Below are positions 18,017 to 25,367 of a DNA stretch of 56,958 nt, piece by piece. Source of the DNA: an uncultured Collinsella sp. (GTDB lineage: Bacteria; Actinomycetota; Coriobacteriia; Coriobacteriales; Coriobacteriaceae); the NCBI GenBank assembly GCA_900542305.1, contig UQMU01000012.1, positions 1 to 56,958 on the forward strand. Direction: 5' to 3'. Both the position numbers and the translations under genes were made by a program. The notes under the pieces were generated by a model. It was given only the letters and a program-made list of their open reading frames with translations, searched no databases and was not told where the DNA came from. Every line of letters begins with the position of its first letter. Position 1 is the stretch's first letter.

Positions 18017-18111
18017 GGAACCCGCCCCCTGCGGGGTTTTCACGGCAACGTCCTCGCCGCTTCGCGGCTGCGGGATGTTGCCTTAGAAAACCCCTCTCGG
18101 GGGCGGGTTCC
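18017..18111. repeat. Large intergenic hairpin, copy 1 of a two-copy family
   Basis: Arms 18017-18041 and 18086-18111 pair almost completely, and an inner stem (GGCAACGTCC with GGATGTTGCC) continues the fold. A related sequence is at 28076-28160: both share CTGCGGGG near the left arm, CTTCGCG in the loop, GCTGCGGGAT and AAACCCCTC on the right. Each copy follows directly on the stop of a long gene (pheT; P-type ATPase). Confidence 0.85.
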
Positions 18112-18240
18112 TGCGTTAACCTTGTTGCGAGCGGACCGCACCTTCTTCCGGGTGACCGGAAAGTTGGGAGTGCATGGGCCCTTTATTGGGCGGTGCGTGG
18201 ACCTGGGTTAATAACGTACGTATTGCAAGGACGTGCTGCG

Positions 18241-18269
18241 TTGTGGGCGGTGCGCCTTTTTGTTAGTAT
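18241..18269 (+). promoter_or_regulatory. Promoter of the ECF metal-transport operon
   Basis: TTGTGG (18241-18246), 17-bp spacer, TAGTAT (18264-18269). The dyad operator begins 10 bp downstream, over the expected start site. Confidence 0.6.
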
Positions 18270-18278
18270 GCTGAGTCG

Positions 18279-18306
18279 GTGTTACGGATTGTTGGAAACG
18301 TAACAC
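18279..18306. promoter_or_regulatory. NikR-type operator dyad
   Basis: GTGTTAC (18279-18285), 14 bases, GTAACAC (18300-18306): perfect 7-bp inverted half-sites, extended to 8 (G/C). The 6-N16-6 span of 28 bp is the geometry of the NikR operator, and GTGTTAC-N13/14-GTAACAC is, as I recall, the predicted NikR consensus in several non-enteric lineages. Its position over the start site suggests repression by nickel. Confidence 0.6.
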
Positions 18307-18330
18307 GCAACGTTCTGATTGAGAGGGCTC

Positions 18331-19413
18331 ATGCATATTCCCGATAACTATCTGTCCCCGCAGACCGATGCCGTCATGGCGGTGGCGATGGTGCCCGTTT
18401 GGGTCCATTGCATCAAAAAGGTACGCGCCACGCTCGATCGCGAGCATATGGCGTTCCTGGGCATCTGCGCCGCATTTTCCTTCTTGCTCATGATGTTCAA
18501 CGTGCCGCTCCCCGGTGGCACCACTGGTCACGCCGTTGGTGGCGCGCTCATCGCACTGCTGCTGGGTCCCGAGGCCGCGGCTATCGCTGTCTCGGTCGCT
18601 CTGGCGCTACAGGCGCTGCTGTTTGGCGACGGCGGCGTTCTGTCGTTTGGCGCCAACTGCTTTAACATGGCCTTTGTGTTGCCGTTTGTCGCTGCTATCG
18701 TGTTCCGTGCGCTCAACAGCCGTCTGCACGACAAGAGCTGGGGCACCTCGGTTTCTGCCATCGTGAGCGGTTGGGTCGGTCTGTGCCTGGCGGCCCTGTG
18801 CGCGGCGATCGAGTTTGGTATTCAGCCCATGCTCTTTACGAATGCTTCGGGCGCTCCGCTGTACTGCCCCTTCCCGCTGTCCGTGGCTATTCCTGCCATG
18901 TTGATCCCGCATATGCTGGTTGCCGGCGTGGTCGAGGGCGTGGCGACGGCCGCGATCTACGGCTTTATCAAGAAGACGGCTCCGGGCGTTATCGTCGGCC
19001 CCGAAGCCGCCGATGGCCAGCTTGCCGCCGATGGTACCGCCAAGAAGACTTCCCTGATTCCCACGCTCATCTTGGTTGCCGTGCTTGTCGTGGCCACGCC
19101 GCTGGGCCTGCTGGCCACGGGTGACGCCTGGGGTGAGTGGGACGCCGAGGGCGCCGCGACCGCCGTTCAGGAGGCTGGCGACGACAGCCTGCAGGCTTCG
19201 GTCGGCCTCGATACCCCGACCTTTGCCGACGCCCTGCCCACGGGCGATTATCTGCAGGCCTATTCCGAGGAGCAGGGCCTTGGCTTTGCCGGCCAGGCTG
19301 CGATGTATATTCTTTCGGGCGTGATTGGCGTGGCGGTGCTCACCATCACATTCCGCCTGGTCTCGCTGACGGTCAAGGAAAGCGGTGCTCATGGCAATAG
19401 CCGAGCTGCCTAG
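18331..19413 (+). CDS. ECF-type metal transporter substrate-binding component, CbiM/NikM with C-terminal PDGLE/CbiN-like extension
   Basis: 360 residues. Begins MHIPDNYLSP, the N-terminal metal-binding signature in which the first residues with His2 coordinate Ni or Co. About six membrane helices cover residues 10-225 (GGTTGHAVGGALIALLLGPEAA is the conserved core). After a linker, residues about 240-345 hold two more helices around TPLGLLATGDAWGEW, matching the PDGLE/CbiN-like small component fused to NikM. ATG 18331 is chosen because mature CbiM/NikM must start MHIP. Ni versus Co cannot be told from this protein alone; the upstream dyad favours Ni. Confidence 0.9.
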   Translation: MHIPDNYLSPQTDAVMAVAMVPVWVHCIKKVRATLDREHMAFLGICAAFSFLLMMFNVPLPGGTTGHAVGGALIALLLGPEAAAIAVSVALALQALLFGDGGVLSFGANCFNMAFVLPFVAAIVFRALNSRLHDKSWGTSVSAIVSGWVGLCLAALCAAIEFGIQPMLFTNASGAPLYCPFPLSVAIPAMLIPHMLVAGVVEGVATAAIYGFIKKTAPGVIVGPEAADGQLAADGTAKKTSLIPTLILVAVLVVATPLGLLATGDAWGEWDAEGAATAVQEAGDDSLQASVGLDTPTFADALPTGDYLQAYSEEQGLGFAGQAAMYILSGVIGVAVLTITFRLVSLTVKESGAHGNSRAA

Positions 19414-20227
19414 TTGGCTTGCGGCCGAGGAACGTTACGAGCCCGCGGGGGCTCGGCATCGTGTGATGCAAAAGAATGTCCTGCACCTGGCGAGCCTGCT
19501 TGAGCGGGTTCGCCTGGGTGGAGGCGCGCACGAGGGCGGGTCGATGGTCGACCGCGCCCTTTCTTGCGTTTCGGCTCCGGTGCGCCTGGTGGGGATGTTC
19601 GTTTGCGTCCTGTGCGTGTGTCTGACGCAGAGCCCGCTGTACCTCATGTTGATGGCGGCCGTCGCGCTGGTGCTCGTTGCCGTGCGCCCCGTACGCGGGC
19701 TGCGTGCGACCTTTGTACCGGCGCTCGGCGCCACGGGGCTTGCGGTGGTTCTGGCACTGCCTGCCCTGCTGCTGGGTGCTTCTGCCACGGGCGCCATGCT
19801 CAAGATCGCGCTCAAGACCTTCATTAATGTGTCGCTGGTGCTGGGTGTTTCGTGGACGCTTACCTGGAGCCGCATGTCGGCGGCGCTTAAGATGCTGCAC
19901 CTGCCCGACGAGGTCATCTTTACTTTCGATATGGCGCTCAAGCATATCGAGGTGCTGGGACGCACGGCGCACGATCTGTGCGAATCGGTCATGCTGCGCA
20001 GCGTCGGTTCCGCGCCTGCGGGTTTTTCGCGCACCGACTCGCTGGCGGGTATCATGGGCATGACGTTTATCAAGGCGATGGAGTGCAGCCGCGCGATGGA
20101 CGAGGCTATGCTTTGCCGCGGCTTTGCCGGCGTGTATCCGGCGCCTGCACGCGCCGGGTTTGGCTGGCGCGATGCGGTCTATGCGGCCGGCGTGGTTCTG
20201 CTCGCCGTGTTGTGCGCGGTGCTGTAG
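19391..20227 (+). CDS. Energy-coupling factor transmembrane protein CbiQ/NikQ
   Basis: 278 residues. Membrane scaffold of the ECF transporter: several hydrophobic helices (about 58-150 and 255-275) and the cytoplasmic coupling region with SVMLRSVG and AMDEAMLCRGF (the Ala-Arg-Gly-like motif of EcfT, here CRG). ATG 19391 is favoured over GTG 19385 because AAGGAAAG ends 8 bases before it. It overlaps the CbiM gene by 23 bp, indicating translational coupling. Confidence 0.9.
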   Translation: MAIAELPSWLAAEERYEPAGARHRVMQKNVLHLASLLERVRLGGGAHEGGSMVDRALSCVSAPVRLVGMFVCVLCVCLTQSPLYLMLMAAVALVLVAVRPVRGLRATFVPALGATGLAVVLALPALLLGASATGAMLKIALKTFINVSLVLGVSWTLTWSRMSAALKMLHLPDEVIFTFDMALKHIEVLGRTAHDLCESVMLRSVGSAPAGFSRTDSLAGIMGMTFIKAMECSRAMDEAMLCRGFAGVYPAPARAGFGWRDAVYAAGVVLLAVLCAVL

Positions 20228-20273
20228 GCGCTGCTGGTTCCGGCTGGGGATGCAACTAGGGAAGGGCGACGTT

Positions 20274-21044
20274 TTGACGATCGATATGAATAGTGCGGCG
20301 GGCACGAACGGTGCGGGCGGCGCCGAGGCCACGCCGCTCATCGAGCTGCGCGACGTGGTGTTCTCCTATGCGGGCCATACGGTTGTCGATGGTGTGTCGC
20401 TGCAGGTCGATCGTGGTGAACTCGTTGCCCTGCTCGGTCCCAACGGCTGCGGTAAGACGACGATTATGCGCCTTATTAACGGCCTTGAACTCGCGGACGC
20501 AGGGGCATACCTGTTTGACGGGCACGCGATCGACGCGGCATTTCTAAAGGATTCCGCGGCCGCTCAGCGTTTTCATCAGCGCGTAGGTTTTGTGTTTCAA
20601 AATGCCGACGCCCAGCTGTTCTGCGCTACGGTGGGCGAGGAAGTTGCTTTTGGTCCCGCGCAGATGGGGCTGCCGGCAGACGAGCTCGAGCGCCGCGTGC
20701 GCGATGCCATGGAGCTGTTCCAGGTTGCCGATCTGGTCGATGCCTCGCCCTATCAGCTTTCGGGCGGGCAAAAGAAGCGCGTGGCGCTGGCTGCCGTCGT
20801 GTCGATGAACCCCGATATCCTGGTACTCGACGAGCCTACCAACGGACTTGACGAGGACTCGTGCGACATCGTGGTCAACTTTCTACTGGCCTATGTTGCT
20901 GCCGGTAAGACGGTCTTGATGAGTACGCACCATCAAGATTTGGTGCGCCGCCTGGGGGCCCGTGCCATCTATATCGATCGATATCACCATGTGGTCGAGG
21001 CGCCCGTGCCGTCGTATGGAACCGAAAGCGGTGCTGCGGAATAG
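20274..21044 (+). CDS. ECF transporter ATP-binding protein CbiO/NikO
   Basis: 256 residues from TTG 20274. Complete ABC ATPase: Walker A GPNGCGKTT (about 50), Q-loop FVFQNADAQLF, signature YQLSGGQKKR, Walker B ILVLDEPTNGLDE, switch His in STHHQD. The Q-loop sequence is typical of ECF ATPases. The start is uncertain: AGGGAAGG (20258-20265) suits TTG 20274 (8 bases) better than ATG 20286; ATG 20250 is also in frame. Last gene of the transporter operon. Confidence 0.9.
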   Translation: MTIDMNSAAGTNGAGGAEATPLIELRDVVFSYAGHTVVDGVSLQVDRGELVALLGPNGCGKTTIMRLINGLELADAGAYLFDGHAIDAAFLKDSAAAQRFHQRVGFVFQNADAQLFCATVGEEVAFGPAQMGLPADELERRVRDAMELFQVADLVDASPYQLSGGQKKRVALAAVVSMNPDILVLDEPTNGLDEDSCDIVVNFLLAYVAAGKTVLMSTHHQDLVRRLGARAIYIDRYHHVVEAPVPSYGTESGAAE

Positions 21045-21124
21045 TTGCTGCGTAGAGGATGCGTAGCCGCCCGCGCGGCTTTGCCGTGATGGTATAGTTA
21101 TCCAGGTTTTTTATGGGGGTGGCT

Positions 21125-21973
21125 ATGCCAAGTTGGAACATTCATATCGCTCAGACGGAGCGTTTGCTGGAGCGCACCGGTGCACTTGCCAATAGCGTGC
21201 GCGACCGCAATGCCTTTTTGTTTGGCTGCGTGGTTCCGGATATCTTCGTGGGCTATATGGTCCCTGGCATCGCCGATCCCATCCCGTACCGCATTACGCA
21301 CTTTGCAAAGCCCGAGCCTATCCCTAAGCCTCGTGAGCATGAGTTCTGGGATACCTATGTGGCACCGTTGCTTAAAAGTTCGCCCACCGGTGCGCCAGCC
21401 GCGGCTACCTCGATTATCGAGGAACGCGAGCGACTGAACCGCGTGCACTATCCCCAGCGCTACAAGGACGCCGAGCCGGTCGCCGGTCCCGGTGCTAGCG
21501 AGCTTTCGCTCGCGCCCGATGACGTGGCGCAGTCGCTGCTCGATCTGACGCTGGGCGTTTGGTCGCATCTGGTGGCCGATACCGTATGGAATACGCGTGT
21601 GAATCAGTACCTGGAGGCGCACGGCGGCAAGCCGTGCGAGGAATTCCGCATTAAAAAGCAAGGCGACTTTGACTGGTTTGGCAAGACACTCGGCATCGTT
21701 TCGATACCGCGCGCGACCGATCGCCTGTATACTGCGGCGACCCGTTTTGGTCAGTATCCCATCCATAAGGAGTATGTGCTCAAGACCATCGGCGTTATGC
21801 ACGAGATTGTACGCGAAAACCCCGGCGAGTCCGATCATCCGCCGTATCGCCTGCTAACCGAGGAGTTTTTCGATACAACGTTTACCGAGGTCATCGAGCT
21901 AACCGAGGCGGGATTTGCGGCTCGCGTCGAATCGCCCGATATGCCTGCGCTTCCCCTGATTGCTAGCTGCTAG
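21125..21973 (+). CDS. Zinc-dependent phospholipase C-like protein
   Basis: 282 residues. N-terminus MPSWNIHIAQTERLLER with D-x-NAFLFGCVVPDI and ITHF is the pattern of the Zn_dep_PLPC family, in which the N-terminal Trp/His, Asp and His residues bind zinc; WSHLVADTVWN (about 145) supplies further ligands. No signal peptide is present, so it is probably cytoplasmic and the true substrate is unknown. The start is ATG 21125 because the mature family begins near PSWNIH and GGGGGTGG lies just upstream. Its stop overlaps the stop of the convergent gene. Confidence 0.75.
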   Translation: MPSWNIHIAQTERLLERTGALANSVRDRNAFLFGCVVPDIFVGYMVPGIADPIPYRITHFAKPEPIPKPREHEFWDTYVAPLLKSSPTGAPAAATSIIEERERLNRVHYPQRYKDAEPVAGPGASELSLAPDDVAQSLLDLTLGVWSHLVADTVWNTRVNQYLEAHGGKPCEEFRIKKQGDFDWFGKTLGIVSIPRATDRLYTAATRFGQYPIHKEYVLKTIGVMHEIVRENPGESDHPPYRLLTEEFFDTTFTEVIELTEAGFAARVESPDMPALPLIASC

Positions 21974-23043
21974 CTGGCCGGCTTGGCGGTGAATAGCTCA
22001 ACCCAATTGACAAGTAGCTCTTGCCGCAGGGTGACTTCGGCGGCGCGCTCCTGTTTGGTCTTTGGGGTGTAGGAAAGTCCAGCCTTTTTATGGATGAGCT
22101 CGGCTATGTGGTCGAAGCTCTTCTTATCCTTAATCTGGCCAAAGGTAATTTGGATGACGTCGTAGCCCATGCTTGTGAGCGCGGTGGCGCGCTCGGCATC
22201 GGAGAGGCTCGCGGCTTCGCTGTCGTGGGCGGAGCGGCCTTGGCATTCAAGGATGACACCCATGCTGTCGGTGGCGCTTTCGATGAGGATATCGGCGTAG
22301 CAGCAGGTTTTGTCATACAGCGAGCGCGCGGCGTCGCTGAGTGGGATGCGCACGTTGTTTGCGATGTTGATGCCCATGCCGCCCTCGTCGCGGGGGAGCG
22401 AGATAAGCATGGAGGTCTGTACTTCGAAGGGCGAGGCGGTCTGTCCTGTCATGCGTTCGGCGGCCCAGCGGAGCTGCTTAACACCGCGCAGGCCTGCGGC
22501 CTGCTTGGCGAACGCGGCGATATCCGCTGCGGAAAGAAGCGGCGTGCGCTTCCACAGGTTGGTATCCTTGCCGTTGACGTCGATAACCCGCTCCCAGCCG
22601 CAGTTGGGTGGAATGAGCTTAAGCGAAATAGCTTCATCAAGTTGCCGTTGCGCTCGTTTGCAGGGTATATACACAGCAAACGAGCTGCACATCTCATAAC
22701 ACGCCATAAGCAGCTGGTTGCGTGAGACCTGCGTAGCAAGGTTGAGCAGTGTGAACTCGGGCGATGTGACATCAAACCCATGCTCGGTTTGCCTAAACGA
22801 CCCGGGAGGCGGCTCTTGGGTCAGGAGGTGCGATTTAAACAGGCTTCGCGACCCGGATTGTGCCCGAGTGAATACAATCCTGTGAAGCGGTGCGTGAAGC
22901 AGGTCTTTTACAACTGCATGACTTCCGAGGCCGCAACATCTGCGATCCATATTGCCAAGGCTAATGGCAGGGTAAAGGCCTAATATCTGTGGCGGGATAC
23001 GGTGATAGTAAAAAGCGGATTGACCGCATAGCGTCAGGTCCAT
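21970..23043 (-). CDS. Putative PD-(D/E)XK-like nuclease-domain protein
   Basis: 357 residues. The C-terminal region (about 270-335) contains DILIESATDSMGVILECQGR..H, then D..R...L..MGYDVIQITFGQI, which resembles the Vsr/DUF559-type PD-(D/E)XK fold carried by actinobacterial AbiEi-like proteins. The N-terminal 250 residues have a helical pattern I cannot assign. No partner toxin is adjacent. ATG 23043 has AGGAGG 5 bases before it, one of the best ribosome sites here. The nuclease assignment is an inference from the motif pattern. Confidence 0.65.
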   Translation of the reverse strand: MDLTLCGQSAFYYHRIPPQILGLYPAISLGNMDRRCCGLGSHAVVKDLLHAPLHRIVFTRAQSGSRSLFKSHLLTQEPPPGSFRQTEHGFDVTSPEFTLLNLATQVSRNQLLMACYEMCSSFAVYIPCKRAQRQLDEAISLKLIPPNCGWERVIDVNGKDTNLWKRTPLLSAADIAAFAKQAAGLRGVKQLRWAAERMTGQTASPFEVQTSMLISLPRDEGGMGINIANNVRIPLSDAARSLYDKTCCYADILIESATDSMGVILECQGRSAHDSEAASLSDAERATALTSMGYDVIQITFGQIKDKKSFDHIAELIHKKAGLSYTPKTKQERAAEVTLRQELLVNWVELFTAKPAS

Positions 23044-23095
23044 GACGTCCTCCTGGTCGAAATATGCTTTTGGACCGTGCGATGCCAGTGTCAAT

Positions 23096-23221
23096 TCGGA
23101 AGTATGCGGCAAAATCTAAACCTTGTGAGCAGACCTGGCTTTTGAGGCTAGTTTATCAGGCATTTTGTTGCGAAAAAACGGGGTGTGCTCGGAGGTATCA
23201 GAATTTGCCGCATACTTCCGA
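23096..23221. repeat. 18-bp inverted repeat pair in a gene-free stretch
   Basis: 23096-23113 and 23204-23221 are exact reverse complements separated by 90 bases. The stretch 23044-23465 otherwise holds only the pyk terminator at its right end and a likely promoter for the minus gene; I see no gene. Confidence 0.8.
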
Positions 23222-23400
23222 AAAGCAGGTCAATCCGGCTCTTGCTAAAACGATTTAGCAGCGTCGGTTAAGGTGTGGGTTTGCCACCGGGCGAACACTT
23301 TTAGCGCTTGGGACTTTATTCATTGGGTCTCGAAGGGTGGATTTCGCGCTTTTGGTAAAGAAATGAGTGTGTGTTTTGCCGTGCGCCGGCATTGGCACAG

Positions 23401-23437
23401 AAAAAGGGCCCGGAAGGCTTCGCCTTCCGGGCCCTTT
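23401..23437 (-). terminator. Terminator of pyk
   Basis: Perfect 16-bp stem 23403-23418 / 23422-23437 with a TTC loop; the A-run at 23400-23405 reads as the T tract on the minus strand. Confidence 0.9.
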
Positions 23438-23465
23438 GCGATGCAAGTGTGCTTGCAAGTACGAC

Positions 23466-24926
23466 TTAGCGCACCTGAGCGACGTAAGCGACGTTGGTCG
23501 AGGAGACCTTGTCCTCGAGCTGGACGCTCATGCGGGGATCGCCAGCGGTGGCGACGGTCAGGTCGCCGGCCTCGACGTAGCCGAGCTCCTTAGCGGTCTC
23601 GATCGCCTTGACGATCGTGCCGTTGACGGTGCCCTGGGTAATCTCGGCCTGGTGCGGGATAACGCCCCAGTACATGATCATCTGCTGGACGGCCCACTCG
23701 TGGCGGGAGAACGCGCAGATCGGCATGTTGGGACGGAAGTGCGAGATCAGGCGAGCAGTACGGCCGGTGGTCGTCGGCACGGTGATGCACTTGGCGCCAA
23801 CGGTGGTGGCCATGTTCACAGCGGACATACCCACAACGTTGTTGACAACGCGGGTGCCGTGAGCGTCAGCCGGAACCTCGAGCGGAGCGTGAGCCGGGAG
23901 GTACTTCTCGGTCTCGAGAGCAATGCTGGCCTGCATCTTGACGGCCTCGACCGGGTACTTACCGGCAGCGGACTCGCCGGACAGCATAACGGCGTCGGTG
24001 CCGTCGTAAATGGCGTTAGCAACGTCGGCAACCTCGGCGCGCGTCGGGCGCGGGTTCTGCTGCATGGAGTCGAGCATCTGCGTAGCGGTGATAACGGGCT
24101 TGTAGGCCGCGTTGCACTTGGCGATGATCTCCTTCTGGATGTGCGGAACGAGCTCGGGCTTGATCTCGATGCCCAGGTCGCCACGGGCGACCATGATGCC
24201 GTCGGAAGCCTCGAGGATCTCGTCGAAGTTCTCGACGCCCAGGGCGCACTCGATCTTCGGGAAGATCGTCACGTGCTCGCCGCCGTTCTCGCGGCAAAGC
24301 TCGCGGATGCCGCGGACGGACTCGCCGTCGCGGATGAAGGAAGCGGCGATGTAGTCGATGTTCTCGGTCAGGCCAAAGAGGATGTCCTGACGATCGCGCT
24401 CGGTGATGGCGGGCAGCGAGATGTTGACGTTGGGCATGTTGACGCCCTTGCGCTCGCCGATCAGGCCGTCGTTCTTAACGACGCAGGTCATGTCCTGGCC
24501 GTCGACGGACTCGACCTCGAGGGCAACCAGGCCGTCATCGATCAGGATGAGGGAGCCCTTCTCGACCTCGGAGGGCAGAGCCAGGTAGTCGAGGGAGATG
24601 TGCTCAGAGGTGCCGTGGAAATCCTCGGTCGTGGGCTGAGCGGTGACGACGATCTTGTCGCCGGTCTTGACGGCAACCTTCTTGCCGTCGACCAGAAGGC
24701 CGGTGCGGACCTCGGGGCCCTTGGTGTCGAGCAGGATGCCGACGGGCATACCGAGCTCCTTGGAAATACGACGGACGCGCTCGATGCGACCGTGGTGCTC
24801 GTCGTAGGAGCCGTGCGAGAAGTTAAAACGGGCGACGTTCATGCCCGCCTTGATCATCTCGCGGATGGTCTCGTCGCTATCGCAGGCGGGACCCATGGTG
24901 CATACAATCTTGGTGCGCTTGTACAT
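23466..24926 (-). CDS. pyk: Pyruvate kinase
   Basis: 486 residues. Converts phosphoenolpyruvate and ADP to pyruvate and ATP, the last step of glycolysis. Visible: RTKIVCTMGPA start, FNFSHG, B-domain after DTKGPEVRTG, catalytic-lysine region FPKIECALG, metal/substrate site MVARGDLGIE, signature ITATQMLDSM, and C-terminal allosteric domain. Codon use is strongly biased to GC-ending codons, fitting high expression. ATG follows GGAGG at about 7 bases. Monocistronic, with its own terminator. Confidence 0.97.
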   Translation of the reverse strand: MYKRTKIVCTMGPACDSDETIREMIKAGMNVARFNFSHGSYDEHHGRIERVRRISKELGMPVGILLDTKGPEVRTGLLVDGKKVAVKTGDKIVVTAQPTTEDFHGTSEHISLDYLALPSEVEKGSLILIDDGLVALEVESVDGQDMTCVVKNDGLIGERKGVNMPNVNISLPAITERDRQDILFGLTENIDYIAASFIRDGESVRGIRELCRENGGEHVTIFPKIECALGVENFDEILEASDGIMVARGDLGIEIKPELVPHIQKEIIAKCNAAYKPVITATQMLDSMQQNPRPTRAEVADVANAIYDGTDAVMLSGESAAGKYPVEAVKMQASIALETEKYLPAHAPLEVPADAHGTRVVNNVVGMSAVNMATTVGAKCITVPTTTGRTARLISHFRPNMPICAFSRHEWAVQQMIMYWGVIPHQAEITQGTVNGTIVKAIETAKELGYVEAGDLTVATAGDPRMSVQLEDKVSSTNVAYVAQVR

Positions 24927-24989
24927 TCAGACCTCCATCTGACATCGTCTTGCGCTGATAGATAAACCATAAGAAATAAAACCGAGTTG

Positions 24990-24995
24990 ATTATA
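24990..24995 (-). promoter_or_regulatory. Candidate -10 box of pyk
   Basis: Exact TATAAT on the minus strand, about 64 bp upstream of the pyk start in an AT-rich patch. A TTGGGG lies 19 bp upstream as a weak -35. Confidence 0.5.
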
Positions 24996-25219
24996 ACGAA
25001 ATGGCGTCCGAATACCCCAAAAAATCGACCGTATGCCGAATTAGAAGTTCATTTTTTGCGGAAAAACGGTATATGCAAAAACTTTACCAACCGTTCTAAC
25101 CGCTGCTATCTGGGCGATATTTCAATTTGATGATGCGCCGAAGAAAAAACGTTTTATCAGTATTGAGCATCACACGGTCTGCACCGTTGCTTATGGACCA
25201 TATTTCCAAATGGATTGTT

Positions 25220-25249
25220 TTGGCTAGACGCGTTGCTTTGGGGTACCAT
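25220..25249 (+). promoter_or_regulatory. Candidate promoter of the P-type ATPase gene
   Basis: TTGGCT (25220-25225), 18-bp spacer, TACCAT (25244-25249). It implies a leader of about 110 nt. The rest of 24927-25219 is AT-rich with no gene visible. Confidence 0.4.
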
Positions 25250-25263
25250 AGCTCCACTATCAA

Positions 25264-25359
25264 CTGCCGCTCAGCACGGCAGCCTTGATGAGCCCTTGCC
25301 CTTCTCCTGGGAATTATGATCGGGCATCAATCTGCTGAGTGGCCCGAATCCCAGGAGGG
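25264..25359 (+). promoter_or_regulatory. Structured leader with alternative hairpins, candidate riboswitch or attenuator
   Basis: Form A: CTCAGCA (25270-25276) pairs with TGCTGAG (25333-25339), TTGATG (25285-25290) with CATCAA (25325-25330), CCC (25293-25295) with GGG (25322-25324). Form B: CGGGC (25321-25325) pairs with GCCCG (25342-25346), and CTCCTGGGA (25304-25312) with TCCCAGGAG (25349-25357), which hides the Shine-Dalgarno AGGAGGGG. The forms compete for 25321-25325. It matches no riboswitch class that I recognise. Confidence 0.5.
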
Positions 25360-25367
25360 GACTCTAT

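Noticed and set aside
18276..18330. Cobalamin riboswitch before the CbiM-like gene
   Set aside because: The leader is far too short and lacks the B12 box; the dyad explains the region better.
23367..24965. 532-codon open frame on the plus strand
   Set aside because: Antisense to pyk, whose motifs are complete; the plus frame also runs through the pyk terminator.
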